Source: Bin55 sp965203735 (GTDB lineage Bacteria > Pseudomonadota > Gammaproteobacteria > Pseudomonadales > Azotimanducaceae). From it: 64,000 bases of DNA. The notes beneath the pieces were generated by a model, which ran no database searches, was not told the DNA's origin, and worked only from the letters and a program-made list of their open reading frames with translations. Where the stretch lies: contig OZ241909.1 in the NCBI GenBank assembly GCA_965203735.1, positions 3,224,001-3,288,000 of the forward strand. The letters are read 5' to 3'. Within the stretch, counting starts at the first letter, position 1. Each line of letters opens with the position of its first letter. Below, piece by piece: positions 44,347-52,825 of this stretch. The position numbers and the translations under genes are program-made.

Positions 44347-44460
44347 CCGACGGAAAATTGCAACGCATGTTGATGGAGAAAAAGGATTGATTCCAGGACC
44401 GGGAGAACCCGCGGGAACTACGGAGCATCAAGCTCGCAAGTTAGATTGGGACCCGGTCCT

Positions 44461-45186
44461 CGAATACCATCAGGGCCAGAGTGGCGTCGCCATCTCGCAA
44501 ACAGGTCGAATAGAAGAACGCGAAATCCGCCTTCCATGACTCATCGTTGTTCAACAAAGAAAAGTAATTTCGTCATTTAGGAAAGAGTGAAAATCTGAAG
44601 GAGATCAAGACACTATGATCTAGACTTTGCAATCGGAAGGTATCCATAGAAGAGTTCATATTGCGTATCTACCAACCGCTAGCTGACTTAGTGAAGATGG
44701 CTCTTGCCTATGGTGTTGAGAGGTCTTTTGGTCGCGGCTGGTGTAGTTGAAGATGGACAACGCGATGAGTCGTCTTCTTCAGCGTGCCAGTAATCAAAAC
44801 TCAGAATAGTTGATGTCGTACAGACGAGTACATTCTGTTGAACCTTAGGCAGTAAGAGCTGTCCACTACTGTGTAGTAGTGGTGAACTGGTGATGTCGAT
44901 TCTGACTGGTCAACGCATGTCGCCGCCGAACTTCGGCATTCTTGACGATCGTTGCGACAGTTCCTTCTGCAAGAATTCAAGGAAACCCTCATCGGATCCC
45001 TCTTGAAATCGCAATACTCGTCCCACATCTTGATTCGTGCAGCTGTCCTATTCAATCGTCATTCCCCATTCTTCTCGTTGACGATGCTATGCCTTGCATT
45101 AGCAATATCAATGATTCATCACAACTTCTTCACAGAGAGTTTTCAATTGAGACTCTTCCTCCATAGCTACGTAGGAGACAATGTTC
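44461..45186. other. Long intergenic region after the insertion sequence
   Basis: No convincing gene is found in these 726 nt. The first about 70 nt stay GC-rich like the insertion sequence; the rest is AT-rich. Short frames on both strands (for example minus 44801-45055) have no ribosome binding site or family pattern. It may hold eroded remains of the second haloperoxidase copy, but I could not align them by eye. The end must contain the promoter of the second barrel gene. Confidence 0.4.
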
Positions 45187-45762
45187 ATGTCAACCACAAC
45201 GAAAATCTTGGCCGCGCTGCTGCTCACGCTTACCGGCTTTACCATGCTCGCAGACGAGAGCAAACCGTACTGTACCGTAGAACTGGGAAAGGTTTTCCAT
45301 GCTTATACGGATTTGTTTGACGGCGCTTCATTTCGAGCGGCCGCCGGCTATAAACTCACTCGCAATCTCGGTTTAGAAGCTGCCTACGAGAATAGCCCAG
45401 GTGGAACGGATGGGGACAACTTCTGGCGGGATATCGACGGACCTACGAGCTTCGAAAATGTCCACATGGTTAGTCTTCTGGGTACTGCCGAATGGAACGT
45501 AGACTCACGGTTTTCTCTGTTCACGAAATTCGGCTTTGCTCGAGGAAAGGTGGACTACGAAGCCCTTGACGCGACCGCTTCACCAAATGCTGGAACACTG
45601 ACGGAAACTAACGTCGTAGTTACACTAGGAGTCGCCGTGCCAGTAAGGGATGCCCTAGACTTTACGATATCAGTCAAGGAACAAATGAGTGCAAATTTCT
45701 TTGGACTTGGAGACAGCTTTGACTCTACAACAGTGGGTGTCGGTCTGCGTATGCATTGGTGA
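45187..45762 (+). CDS. Small outer-membrane beta-barrel protein, copy 2
   Basis: The protein is a close paralogue of the gene at 42008-42583, with the same length, signal peptide and strand order. Shared blocks include ADESKPYCTVELGKV, RAAAGYKLTRNLGLEAAYE and MSANFFGLGDSFDSTTVGVG. ATG 45187 is preferred over ATG 45181 because AGGAG lies 9 nt before it. Like copy 1 it is followed, on the opposite strand, by a propeller gene, here intact. Confidence 0.72.
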   Translation: MSTTTKILAALLLTLTGFTMLADESKPYCTVELGKVFHAYTDLFDGASFRAAAGYKLTRNLGLEAAYENSPGGTDGDNFWRDIDGPTSFENVHMVSLLGTAEWNVDSRFSLFTKFGFARGKVDYEALDATASPNAGTLTETNVVVTLGVAVPVRDALDFTISVKEQMSANFFGLGDSFDSTTVGVGLRMHW

Positions 45763-45833
45763 GTCGCCTAATCATCTATAGATGCGATCTCGGCAGTTTG
45801 GCATGTATGTACGACACTGAGAATGAAACTACT

Positions 45834-46790
45834 CTATACGGGATGCCACGTAAGTGAACGAATTTCATTGAATTCTCGTGGCAACTTCATCCATCGAAAG
45901 CCTCCATCGCTGCTATGAAAGACTTGCCCAAGAATTGTGCTTGCAAAAAGCAAATCTGGATTCGCACTATTAGTTGCGATGTTCCAAACAGTCGAGTTGG
46001 TCAAGCTGGGAAGTTCAACCGCTTCCCAGCTACTTCCTGAGTCATGACTACGAAGAAGACGACCCGTAGTTCCCGGAGGTCCATCTCCGTTGCCCAAGAA
46101 AACAGTCCCGCTTCCATCAGCCTTTAGCTCTATTCCACGAGTGTATTGCCATGGCGAGTCCAATTTGTTCCATTCCCAGACCTGACCATCATTGCTGGAA
46201 CAGTACAACCCGACTGCGGTTGCGGCTAGGAGCTTCCGCTTGCCTTCCTCGACGACTATCACCATGTCGTGAATGTCAGGAAACTTGAACCCGTTGTCGA
46301 GTTTGTCCCAACTCTCTCCGTTGTCGTGTGAAACATGGACGGCATCGATTTCCACTGAAACCCACACAGTACCTTCCACAAGCGGGTCGACTCTAATTCT
46401 GGTGACGCGAGTCAATCCTATGTCGCACTTTGTAGCTATGCCAACCGGAAGTTCATCCCATGAATTTCCTCCGTCTGTAGTTCGATAAATACTTCCCGGA
46501 CGAGTGCCGACAAACATAGTCTTGTGGTCCGCTGCCGACTGAGCTATTGCCCATACTTGCTGGTCCGAAAACGGTGAGGAGACGCGGTTAGTTGCTTCGC
46601 CGCTGATCAGCTGGGCTAGGCCTTGTTCTGTTCCCGCCCACACCACGTCCGGTTCGTTGACGTGCCAACACAACGACCATACGCGCTTAATTGAGTTGTC
46701 TTCATTGAAACAAGATCTCCAATTTTCTCCGAGGTCATCGCTAGACCAGACTCCGGATCCAATTGTTCCAACATACACTCTTGATCCCAT
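45834..46790 (-). CDS. BNR/VPS10-type beta-propeller protein
   Basis: The 318-residue protein consists of repeated blades with sialidase-type Asp-box motifs: SSDDLGENW, TTDGGNSWDEL, SHDNGESWDKL, SSNDGQVWEW, SHDSGSSWEAV and SSDGGFRWMKL. No signal peptide is visible and no catalytic set of a sialidase is present, so binding or scaffolding in the cytoplasm or an unrecognised export route is likely. The 3' end is duplicated in decayed form at 42655-42835. Confidence 0.72.
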   Translation of the reverse strand: MGSRVYVGTIGSGVWSSDDLGENWRSCFNEDNSIKRVWSLCWHVNEPDVVWAGTEQGLAQLISGEATNRVSSPFSDQQVWAIAQSAADHKTMFVGTRPGSIYRTTDGGNSWDELPVGIATKCDIGLTRVTRIRVDPLVEGTVWVSVEIDAVHVSHDNGESWDKLDNGFKFPDIHDMVIVVEEGKRKLLAATAVGLYCSSNDGQVWEWNKLDSPWQYTRGIELKADGSGTVFLGNGDGPPGTTGRLLRSHDSGSSWEAVELPSLTNSTVWNIATNSANPDLLFASTILGQVFHSSDGGFRWMKLPREFNEIRSLTWHPV

Positions 46791-47049
46791 AACACATCCG
46801 TACCGATGAATTTACTCAGGTTAGATCGATAAGCATCGGGCGGGTGAGATGCTCTTTTTTCTGTCTCTCCAACTAGTGGGCAGACACAACTCGGGTAAAC
46901 TCGTTACACGCTCTCTTCAACGATATTGAACCAAAAATCCTGTCAATTTGACAAAGCAATCTTGGTGGGCTTACATGTGTCTTGTTTCGTTACAAACTCA
47001 CAGGCAACACCAATCCTCTAACACCTTCTTTTCTGGGAGCTAGCGTCCT

Positions 47050-47856
47050 GTGCCCATCCTTCATCGTGTCTTCACAACCCTTGTTCTAAGTTACCTCGCC
47101 ACATGCATTGGTCTATTTTTTGCCCAGGACAAGATACTGTTCTACCCCGACGAGGAAACCAACAAACTCTACGCTGACCATGAAGAGTTTGAACTACCCG
47201 TAAACCAATCAGGAAAGATCTCAGTACGAGGCTATGTCGTGAATAGGGACGCTCCTGGACCAGTCGTTGTGTTCTTTACAGGAAATCTCGGAGAGGCACG
47301 CACTTATGTTGATCGACTTGAGGATTTTGGTGTTCCAGCAGTGATCAATAACTATCGAGGATTCGGCAAGAGCGATGGGCGTCCACGAGAGAAAACAATG
47401 ATAAAAGACGCCAAGCTGCTGGTTGCCTGGGTGAGAACAGAGTTTCCGGACCGTCCTCTGATCTTGATGGGTAACAGTATGGGTTCTGGTGTCGCAATTC
47501 TTGCCTCAGACGAAAATGTCGACGGTCTAATTCTCGCTGCCCCATATCGATCTCTAGTTCATGTAGGAAGGAAAACACCTGGACGGTTCTTTCCATTGCG
47601 ACTGTTAATGAGAACCAAGTTCGACGTACGACACCGGTTGGATTCTCTACCCGACAAAGTACTTGTGGTCTACTCCAAAGATGACACTCTGATACGGGCA
47701 GAAGAAACTCTCCATGTGCTCGATCACGTTCCGCAGGCTGATGTTGTGGTGGCTCGAGGACATCACAACAACTTGCTCTGGCACTCCTACATGCTGGCAT
47801 CAATTGAGAAATGGATAAAGACGAACTTCTCGGAAACCATCAAGGGCAATCCATAG
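47050..47856 (+). CDS. Membrane-anchored alpha/beta hydrolase, copy 1
   Basis: The 268-residue protein has an N-terminal membrane anchor (about 8-26) followed by DKILFYPDEE, the usual entry of BEM46/ABHD-like hydrolases. The catalytic triad is visible: nucleophile in GNSMGSG, Asp in YSKDDTLI, His in ARGHHNN. The start is GTG. Substrate is unknown. It is followed after 70 nt by a paralogue, so the pair arose by duplication. The 259-nt region before it has no gene. Confidence 0.8.
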   Translation: MPILHRVFTTLVLSYLATCIGLFFAQDKILFYPDEETNKLYADHEEFELPVNQSGKISVRGYVVNRDAPGPVVVFFTGNLGEARTYVDRLEDFGVPAVINNYRGFGKSDGRPREKTMIKDAKLLVAWVRTEFPDRPLILMGNSMGSGVAILASDENVDGLILAAPYRSLVHVGRKTPGRFFPLRLLMRTKFDVRHRLDSLPDKVLVVYSKDDTLIRAEETLHVLDHVPQADVVVARGHHNNLLWHSYMLASIEKWIKTNFSETIKGNP

Positions 47857-47926
47857 CTCCTCTGCAAGGCGACTAGATAGGAAGACCCAACCGCAAATAG
47901 GCGTTTGCTCTCCGAGTCCGCGAGCC

Positions 47927-48790
47927 ATGGTGACGGCACAAGAGTTCATTCCACGATCCATGACAGTCCAAAGATCTTCTGTTAAGCGAACACTCATGCG
48001 AATCGCCATCTACGGTATCGCTTCGTATGTCGCAATTTGTGCGTTGTTGTTTGCAATTCAGGATCGATTTGTTTACTTCCCTACGACAAGCAACGCGGCA
48101 TTGCGCGTGCCCGTGGAAGAATATGAACTCTCGCCCTCAAGTACCGAAGATGTTGCATTGCACGGCTACGTTGTGAATTCAGATACTAAAGGACCTGTGG
48201 TAGTTTTCTTTACAGGCAACGCAGGCGATGCTAGAAGCTATGTGAACTTCTTGGCTCAGCTTGAGTTCACAGTCGTATTGACTAACTATCGAGGTTACGG
48301 CAGGAGTAGCGGCAAACCTTCGGAAAAAACAATTTTGTCCGATGCAAAAGTCATCATTGAATGGACGAGATCGCATTATCCAAGACGCCAGATCTTCCTG
48401 ATGGGATTTAGTTTGGGAAGTGGTGTCGCGCTGCTCTCTAGCGACGACTCGGTTGACGGACTAATTCTCGTGAGCCCATTTCGTTCGCTAGTTCATGTAG
48501 CGAATCGAACCGCGATGCGAATCTTTCCGCTTCGCCTCTTGATGAGAAATAAGTTCGATTCCCAGCCGATGCTGGACTCGTTGCCCGAAAATGTGCTTGT
48601 GGTCTACTCCACGGTGGACACTTTGATTCCAACAAAGGAAACAGTCAGCTTGCTGAAACACATCCCACAGGCAACTGTCTTGACCGACGATGTACACCAC
48701 AACAGAATGTTGTCGCGGTCCGAAAATGTACAAGCCATTCGTGATTGGCTCAAACTACAGTATGGGGATGTCTCGATTAGTGATGATTGA
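47927..48790 (+). CDS. Membrane-anchored alpha/beta hydrolase, copy 2
   Basis: This paralogue of the preceding gene has the same anchor and DRFVYFP entry, nucleophile in GFSLGSG, Asp in STVDTLIP and His in VHHNRML. VDGLILVSPFRSLVHV matches VDGLILAAPYRSLVHV in copy 1. The start is uncertain: ATG 47927 gives an extension of about 20 residues over copy 1, while ATG 47960 or 47996 would match it better. A serine hydrolase is certain; the substrate is not. Confidence 0.8.
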   Translation: MVTAQEFIPRSMTVQRSSVKRTLMRIAIYGIASYVAICALLFAIQDRFVYFPTTSNAALRVPVEEYELSPSSTEDVALHGYVVNSDTKGPVVVFFTGNAGDARSYVNFLAQLEFTVVLTNYRGYGRSSGKPSEKTILSDAKVIIEWTRSHYPRRQIFLMGFSLGSGVALLSSDDSVDGLILVSPFRSLVHVANRTAMRIFPLRLLMRNKFDSQPMLDSLPENVLVVYSTVDTLIPTKETVSLLKHIPQATVLTDDVHHNRMLSRSENVQAIRDWLKLQYGDVSISDD

Positions 48791-49003
48791 GGTCCGAAGT
48801 CTTCCATACGAAGGAATATCGCAGTCCTAATTGTTGGTGCTGGCTTCATTGCCACACCAAGACCTCATCACTCGAGGATTAGTTGGAATCTCCGATAACA
48901 ATAGAGGTCTTACATGCTCGAAGTCGAATCAAATTAGCCGCTGCGACAAAATTGATTTCTATACAATTGCGGCGGCTCGCACTGCGATTTAACGAATTGT
49001 TAA

Positions 49004-49079
49004 GGCCAGGTAGCTCAGTCGGTAGAGCAGTGGACTGAAAATCCTCGTGTCGGCAGTTCAATTCTGCCCCTGGCCACCA
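49004..49079 (+). tRNA. tRNA-Phe (GAA)
   Basis: Acceptor GGCCAGG pairs with CCTGGCC, followed by A and an encoded CCA. The D-loop TAGCTCAGTCGGTAGAGC, anticodon loop CTGAAAA with GAA, and T-loop GTTCAATTC are all present. Length is 76 nt with CCA. Confidence 0.96.
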
Positions 49080-49180
49080 CACTTAGGCTAGTTTGTAATT
49101 TCAAAACGGCATCCCAAGGCCAATTTGGTACTTGACCCTTCCTCCCATACCTCTGGAGCTAGTGAAGCTAGAGAGCACCT

Positions 49181-49612
49181 TTAGTTGATATAGAAAATCG
49201 TCGCCCCCGACTCGATAGCCTGCCCGTTGTCAATGGGCACGTCAACGATAGTGCCGATTCTCTCCGACTTGACTTCATTCATCATTTTCATGCTTTCGAT
49301 GATGCAAAGCACATCGCCGATCTCCACACGCTGTCCAACTTCAACAAACGGCTGCAATTCTGGCGCAGGAGATCGGTAAAACGTTCCTGCCATGGGAGAC
49401 CTAATTGGCAATGCGTTTGAAGGTACGTTCCGAGATGCTTGTACGGGTGACGGAGTTGAATTCGCACCTGCAGCTTGACCGATGACATTGGAGGACTCTT
49501 GATTCATGGAGGCGACTACGCGAATCAGCGACTCTCCCTCTCGTACCTCTAGTTCCGAAATTCCTGTTTCCTTAACGATGTCGATGAGGCGTTTGACCTC
49601 GTCAATGTCCAT
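49181..49612 (-). CDS. accB: Biotin carboxyl carrier protein of acetyl-CoA carboxylase
   Basis: The 143-residue protein has an N-terminal helical region (EVKRLIDIVKETGISELEVR), a flexible Pro/Ser/Ala linker and a biotinyl domain with PMAGTFYRSPAPE and the biotinylated Lys in ESMKMMNEV. It carries biotin for malonyl-CoA synthesis. It starts 3 nt after aroQ, the usual order. Normally accC follows directly, but here the plus-strand tRNA-Phe region comes next and accC is not in the window. Confidence 0.93.
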   Translation of the reverse strand: MDIDEVKRLIDIVKETGISELEVREGESLIRVVASMNQESSNVIGQAAGANSTPSPVQASRNVPSNALPIRSPMAGTFYRSPAPELQPFVEVGQRVEIGDVLCIIESMKMMNEVKSERIGTIVDVPIDNGQAIESGATIFYIN

Positions 49613-49615
49613 GTC

Positions 49616-50098
49616 TCAATCACTCCCCTTGTCTTCGAGATATTGAATTGCCGCATCGAGAGCCAAGCTGTAGCTGTACGCCCCGAACCCCACTATCACA
49701 CCCTCAGCAACGTCTGCGAGCAGCGAGCGATGTCGAAATGACTCTCGAGAGTAAACATTTGACATGTGGATCTCAATGAAGGGAGTCGCAATAGCTAGTA
49801 ATGCATCTCGGATTGCGATGCTTGAGTGGGAATAAGCACCGGCGTTGAGCAAAATGAAGGACACGGTATCTCGTGATTGCTGAATGGCATCCACGAGTAC
49901 ACCCTCAAAGTTGGATTGTGTTGCCGACAGATTGAATCCTCGCTTTGCCGCATGCTCTTTCAGTTCTGCCACGATCCCGTCAAGTGTTCTCGATCCGTAA
50001 ATGTCAGGTTCTCGTAGTCCAACCATGTTCAAATTTGGACCGTTGATCAATAGCAACGACTTCGTGGCCAAGTTTTCTGAATCCTCTGTGTTCACCAA
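49616..50098 (-). CDS. aroQ: 3-dehydroquinate dehydratase, type II
   Basis: The 160-residue protein has the type II signature LLINGPNLNMVGLREPDIYG with the catalytic Tyr, the SNFEGVLVDAIQ block, LNAGAYSHSSIAIRDAL, and the catalytic His in IEIHMSNVYSRESFRHRS. It dehydrates 3-dehydroquinate in the shikimate pathway. Possible starts are TTG 50098 and GTG 50095. It pairs with accB as in many gammaproteobacteria. Confidence 0.93.
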   Translation of the reverse strand: MVNTEDSENLATKSLLLINGPNLNMVGLREPDIYGSRTLDGIVAELKEHAAKRGFNLSATQSNFEGVLVDAIQQSRDTVSFILLNAGAYSHSSIAIRDALLAIATPFIEIHMSNVYSRESFRHRSLLADVAEGVIVGFGAYSYSLALDAAIQYLEDKGSD

Positions 50099-50191
50099 AA
50101 CAGGTTGCTTTTCTGGAGTTTTCTATTCTATTGTCTCACCTGAATTAGCTACTGTGAAGGTATAGAGAAGTGGGTTTCGACTAATACAAGA

Positions 50192-50647
50192 ATGAAGAAT
50201 CAATCAGCTCGAATACGCACCATTGGAGTGTTGCTACTCATTGCAGTAGCTGTATGCCTATTGGTTTTCGCAATCGGTAGAAAGCCCTCTCAGAAGCTAG
50301 TAATTGAGGACGCTTGGATTAGGGCTCCAGTCGCATCAAGCTCAATGACGGCCGGATACTGTGCGTTTACGAACCACAGCGAGCAAGACATCACGGTAGT
50401 CTCAGCCCAATCGCCTTCTTTTGGAAAGATCGAGTTTCACGAATCGCGGTACGAAGACGAAATGCACCGAATGATTCATCTAACTAGCCTTGTGATTCCT
50501 GCAAAGGGCACGTTGCGTCTGGAACCTGGGGGCAAGCACCTGATGCTTTTCAATCTGGTGGACGAAGAGGCTTCCGTCACCAATATTGAGTTCACACTTT
50601 CGACGGGAGAATTGTTCGAGTACTCGTTTGACGTCGAAGATCCATAG
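50192..50647 (+). CDS. PCu(A)C-type periplasmic copper chaperone
   Basis: The 151-residue protein has an N-terminal signal anchor (residues 10-28) and one PCu(A)C domain. The copper ligands are visible: H in FHESRYEDEMHRM, then MIH, and HLML in GGKHLMLFNL, following the H-M-x10-M-x21-H-x-M type pattern. The family delivers Cu(I) to cytochrome oxidase. No oxidase genes are adjacent. ATG 50192 fits the signal. Confidence 0.85.
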   Translation: MKNQSARIRTIGVLLLIAVAVCLLVFAIGRKPSQKLVIEDAWIRAPVASSSMTAGYCAFTNHSEQDITVVSAQSPSFGKIEFHESRYEDEMHRMIHLTSLVIPAKGTLRLEPGGKHLMLFNLVDEEASVTNIEFTLSTGELFEYSFDVEDP

Positions 50648-50741
50648 AGACCGCGAGTTCAAATTGCGATACCTCTTTATCATATGAACCCGCAAGGGCA
50701 TCCCGCCTACAACACTTGAAGTACACGTCTTGGGAGAAGCA

Positions 50742-52802
50742 ATGGACCAAACTCTGATTCCACCGATTCTTGGGATAGTTGGATTGATCGCGGCGGGAGT
50801 CGTGTACCTGTTGGTTAAACGCTATCCGGATGGAAAGGAGACCGTCAAGGAGATAGCAGAACAGATTCATCGGGGCGCAATGGTGTTCATGCGCAGGGAA
50901 TACACGCTCCTAGCGGCTTTTGCACTCGTCCTGTTCATTCTTCTCTTGCTGGAGACTGAACACCTCGGTATTCAAACCGCTGTTGCATTCGTTGCTGGAG
51001 CCCTTGCATCTGCAGGTGCCGGGTGGATCGGGATGTACACAGCCACAAAGGCCAACGTTCGTACAACTACCGCAGCAGAAGAGAAAGGTGCGGCCGCTGC
51101 TCTTTCCGTAGCCTTCTTCGGCGGGTCCATCATGGGACTAGCCGTTGCATCTCTTGGATTGTGTGGGCTCGGTTTGATCTACTACTTATTTGGCGGTGAT
51201 CCTGAGACTGCCCACCACATACACGGATTTGGAATGGGAGCTTCAACAGTGGCACTGTTTTCTCGAGTAGGTGGTGGAATCTATACGAAGAGCGCAGATG
51301 TTGGTGCGGACCTTGTCGGCAAGACAGAAGAGAACATTCCTGAAGACGATCCCCGCAATCCGGGAGTAATTGCAGACAACGTTGGGGACAACGTTGGAGA
51401 TGTTGCAGGAATGGGTTCGGACATCTTCGAGTCCTACTGCGGCTCTATGATTGCCAGCATCGCAATCGCTTCAACGCTCAGCGCCGCCGGAATTGCTGAG
51501 TTGTTTGCCGACGGTGCAAACGCGGATCGAGGAGTGCTAATGTTCCTGCCGCTTTCGCTCGCGTCGGCCGGGCTTGTGTGCTCGATTCTGGGAATCATGC
51601 TGGTGAGAACTCAGTCGAACCGCAATCCTGCGCTTGCATTGCGTCTTGGCATGACAGTGACACCGATACTATTCATCGCAATCGCGTATTTCCTCGTTTC
51701 AAGTGTGGCGCAACTGAGCCTAGACATTTGGTTCTGTGTACTTGCTGGCGCGGTTGGAGGGATCATCATTGGATTGATAACGGAGTTCTACACTTCAGGA
51801 CGCCCGATACGAACTATTGCCGAACAAGGAAAGACGGGAGCTGCTACGGTCTTGATTACGGGTCTGGCAACCGGTATGCAATCGGTAGTGATTCCGATAT
51901 TGAGCATTTGCGCGATTATCTTCGTTTCCACGTCACTTGCCGGTCTCTACGGTGTAGCGATTGCGGCCGTTGGACTACTAGCTACGGTTGGAATGACTAT
52001 GGCTGTTGACGCCTATGGTCCAGTAGCCGACAACGCAGGCGGTATCGCAGAAATGGGAGGACTGGGAGAAGATGTTCGAAAAATCACCGACTCGTTGGAC
52101 GAACTTGGAAACACAACTGCGGCCATGGGCAAGGGATTTGCGATCGGTGCAGCAGCACTCGCGGCATTGGCGATTATTGCGGCGTATGTGGAGGCAAGGA
52201 CTTACTACTCAGGTGAGGAGTTCATACTCCACATTGGCAATCCCCGTGTTCTAATTGGCCTGTTCATTGGAGGACTCACCGCTTTCCTGATTGCATCCAT
52301 CACAATGCAAGCTGTAGGAACCGCGGCTGAGAAAATGATCGAGGAAATTCGACGTCAGTTTCGCGAGATCTCAGGACTACGAGAGGGTACGGCGAAGCCC
52401 GACAATGACAAATGCATACAAATTGCAACCAACGCAGCTCTCACCCGCATGGTCTTGCCAGGTGCTATAGCAGTGTTTCTTCCTCCACTGGTTGGCTGGC
52501 TCCTGGGACCGCAAGCGCTTGGAGGACTGCTCGGTGGTGGCTTGGTCGGATGTGTGCTACTTGCTTTGACAATGGCCAATGCTGGAGGTGCTTGGGATAA
52601 CGCCAAAAAGCACGTAGAAAAAGGATCGTTGGGCGAAGGTCACCTAAAGGGATCTGACACCCATGCCGCAACAGTGGTCGGCGATACTGTTGGAGATCCT
52701 TTCAAGGACACTTCAGGACCGAGCATGAACATCCTTATCAACGTAATGGCAATAGTTAGCCTGGTAATAGCACCGGTAATCCCCGATGTACCCTTACTTT
52801 GA
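50742..52802 (+). CDS. hppA: Membrane-bound ion-pumping pyrophosphatase
   Basis: The protein of about 686 residues is almost entirely membrane-spanning and has the PPi-binding signatures: DVGADLVGKTEENIPEDDPR, then GVIADNVGDNVGDVAGMGSD, DAYGPVADNAGGIAEMGG, and GDTVGDPFKDTSGPS. GNTTAAMGKGFAIG has Ala and Gly at the two positions that mark the K+-dependent class; K+-independent enzymes have Lys and Thr there. Whether it pumps H+ or Na+ cannot be read. ATG 50742 follows GGGAGAAG; a TTG at 50730 also exists. It converges with the PPi-dependent phosphofructokinase. Confidence 0.93.
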   Translation: MDQTLIPPILGIVGLIAAGVVYLLVKRYPDGKETVKEIAEQIHRGAMVFMRREYTLLAAFALVLFILLLLETEHLGIQTAVAFVAGALASAGAGWIGMYTATKANVRTTTAAEEKGAAAALSVAFFGGSIMGLAVASLGLCGLGLIYYLFGGDPETAHHIHGFGMGASTVALFSRVGGGIYTKSADVGADLVGKTEENIPEDDPRNPGVIADNVGDNVGDVAGMGSDIFESYCGSMIASIAIASTLSAAGIAELFADGANADRGVLMFLPLSLASAGLVCSILGIMLVRTQSNRNPALALRLGMTVTPILFIAIAYFLVSSVAQLSLDIWFCVLAGAVGGIIIGLITEFYTSGRPIRTIAEQGKTGAATVLITGLATGMQSVVIPILSICAIIFVSTSLAGLYGVAIAAVGLLATVGMTMAVDAYGPVADNAGGIAEMGGLGEDVRKITDSLDELGNTTAAMGKGFAIGAAALAALAIIAAYVEARTYYSGEEFILHIGNPRVLIGLFIGGLTAFLIASITMQAVGTAAEKMIEEIRRQFREISGLREGTAKPDNDKCIQIATNAALTRMVLPGAIAVFLPPLVGWLLGPQALGGLLGGGLVGCVLLALTMANAGGAWDNAKKHVEKGSLGEGHLKGSDTHAATVVGDTVGDPFKDTSGPSMNILINVMAIVSLVIAPVIPDVPLL

Positions 52803-52803
52803 T

Positions 52804-52825
52804 CAGAAAAGTGAGTTTTTCTCAG
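52804..52825. terminator. Possible bidirectional terminator between hppA and pfp
   Basis: The convergent stops are 19 nt apart. AGAAAA (52805-52810) can pair with TTTTCT (52817-52822), with T- and A-runs on the two sides. The stem is short and AT-rich, so strength is uncertain. Confidence 0.3.

Larger units (their letters stand above)
43229..44446 (+). mobile_element. IS110-family insertion sequence
   Basis: An 11-bp direct repeat GCAAGTTAGAT occurs at 43229-43239 and 44436-44446, bracketing one IS110-type transposase gene; the unit is about 1.2 kb. Its GC content is visibly higher than that of its neighbours, which suggests recent arrival. The right end also has a 9-bp inverted repeat (AGGACCGGG 44395-44403 with CCCGGTCCT 44452-44460) enclosing the right direct repeat. 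IS110 elements lack classical terminal inverted repeats, so the exact ends are estimates. Confidence 0.7.

Noticed and set aside
43917..44390. Overlapping frames inside the transposase gene
   Set aside because: High-GC sequence gives long chance frames; only the IS110 transposase frame has family motifs.
44801..45055. Minus-strand open frame in the long gap after the insertion sequence
   Set aside because: Composition and start context do not look coding and no motif is visible.
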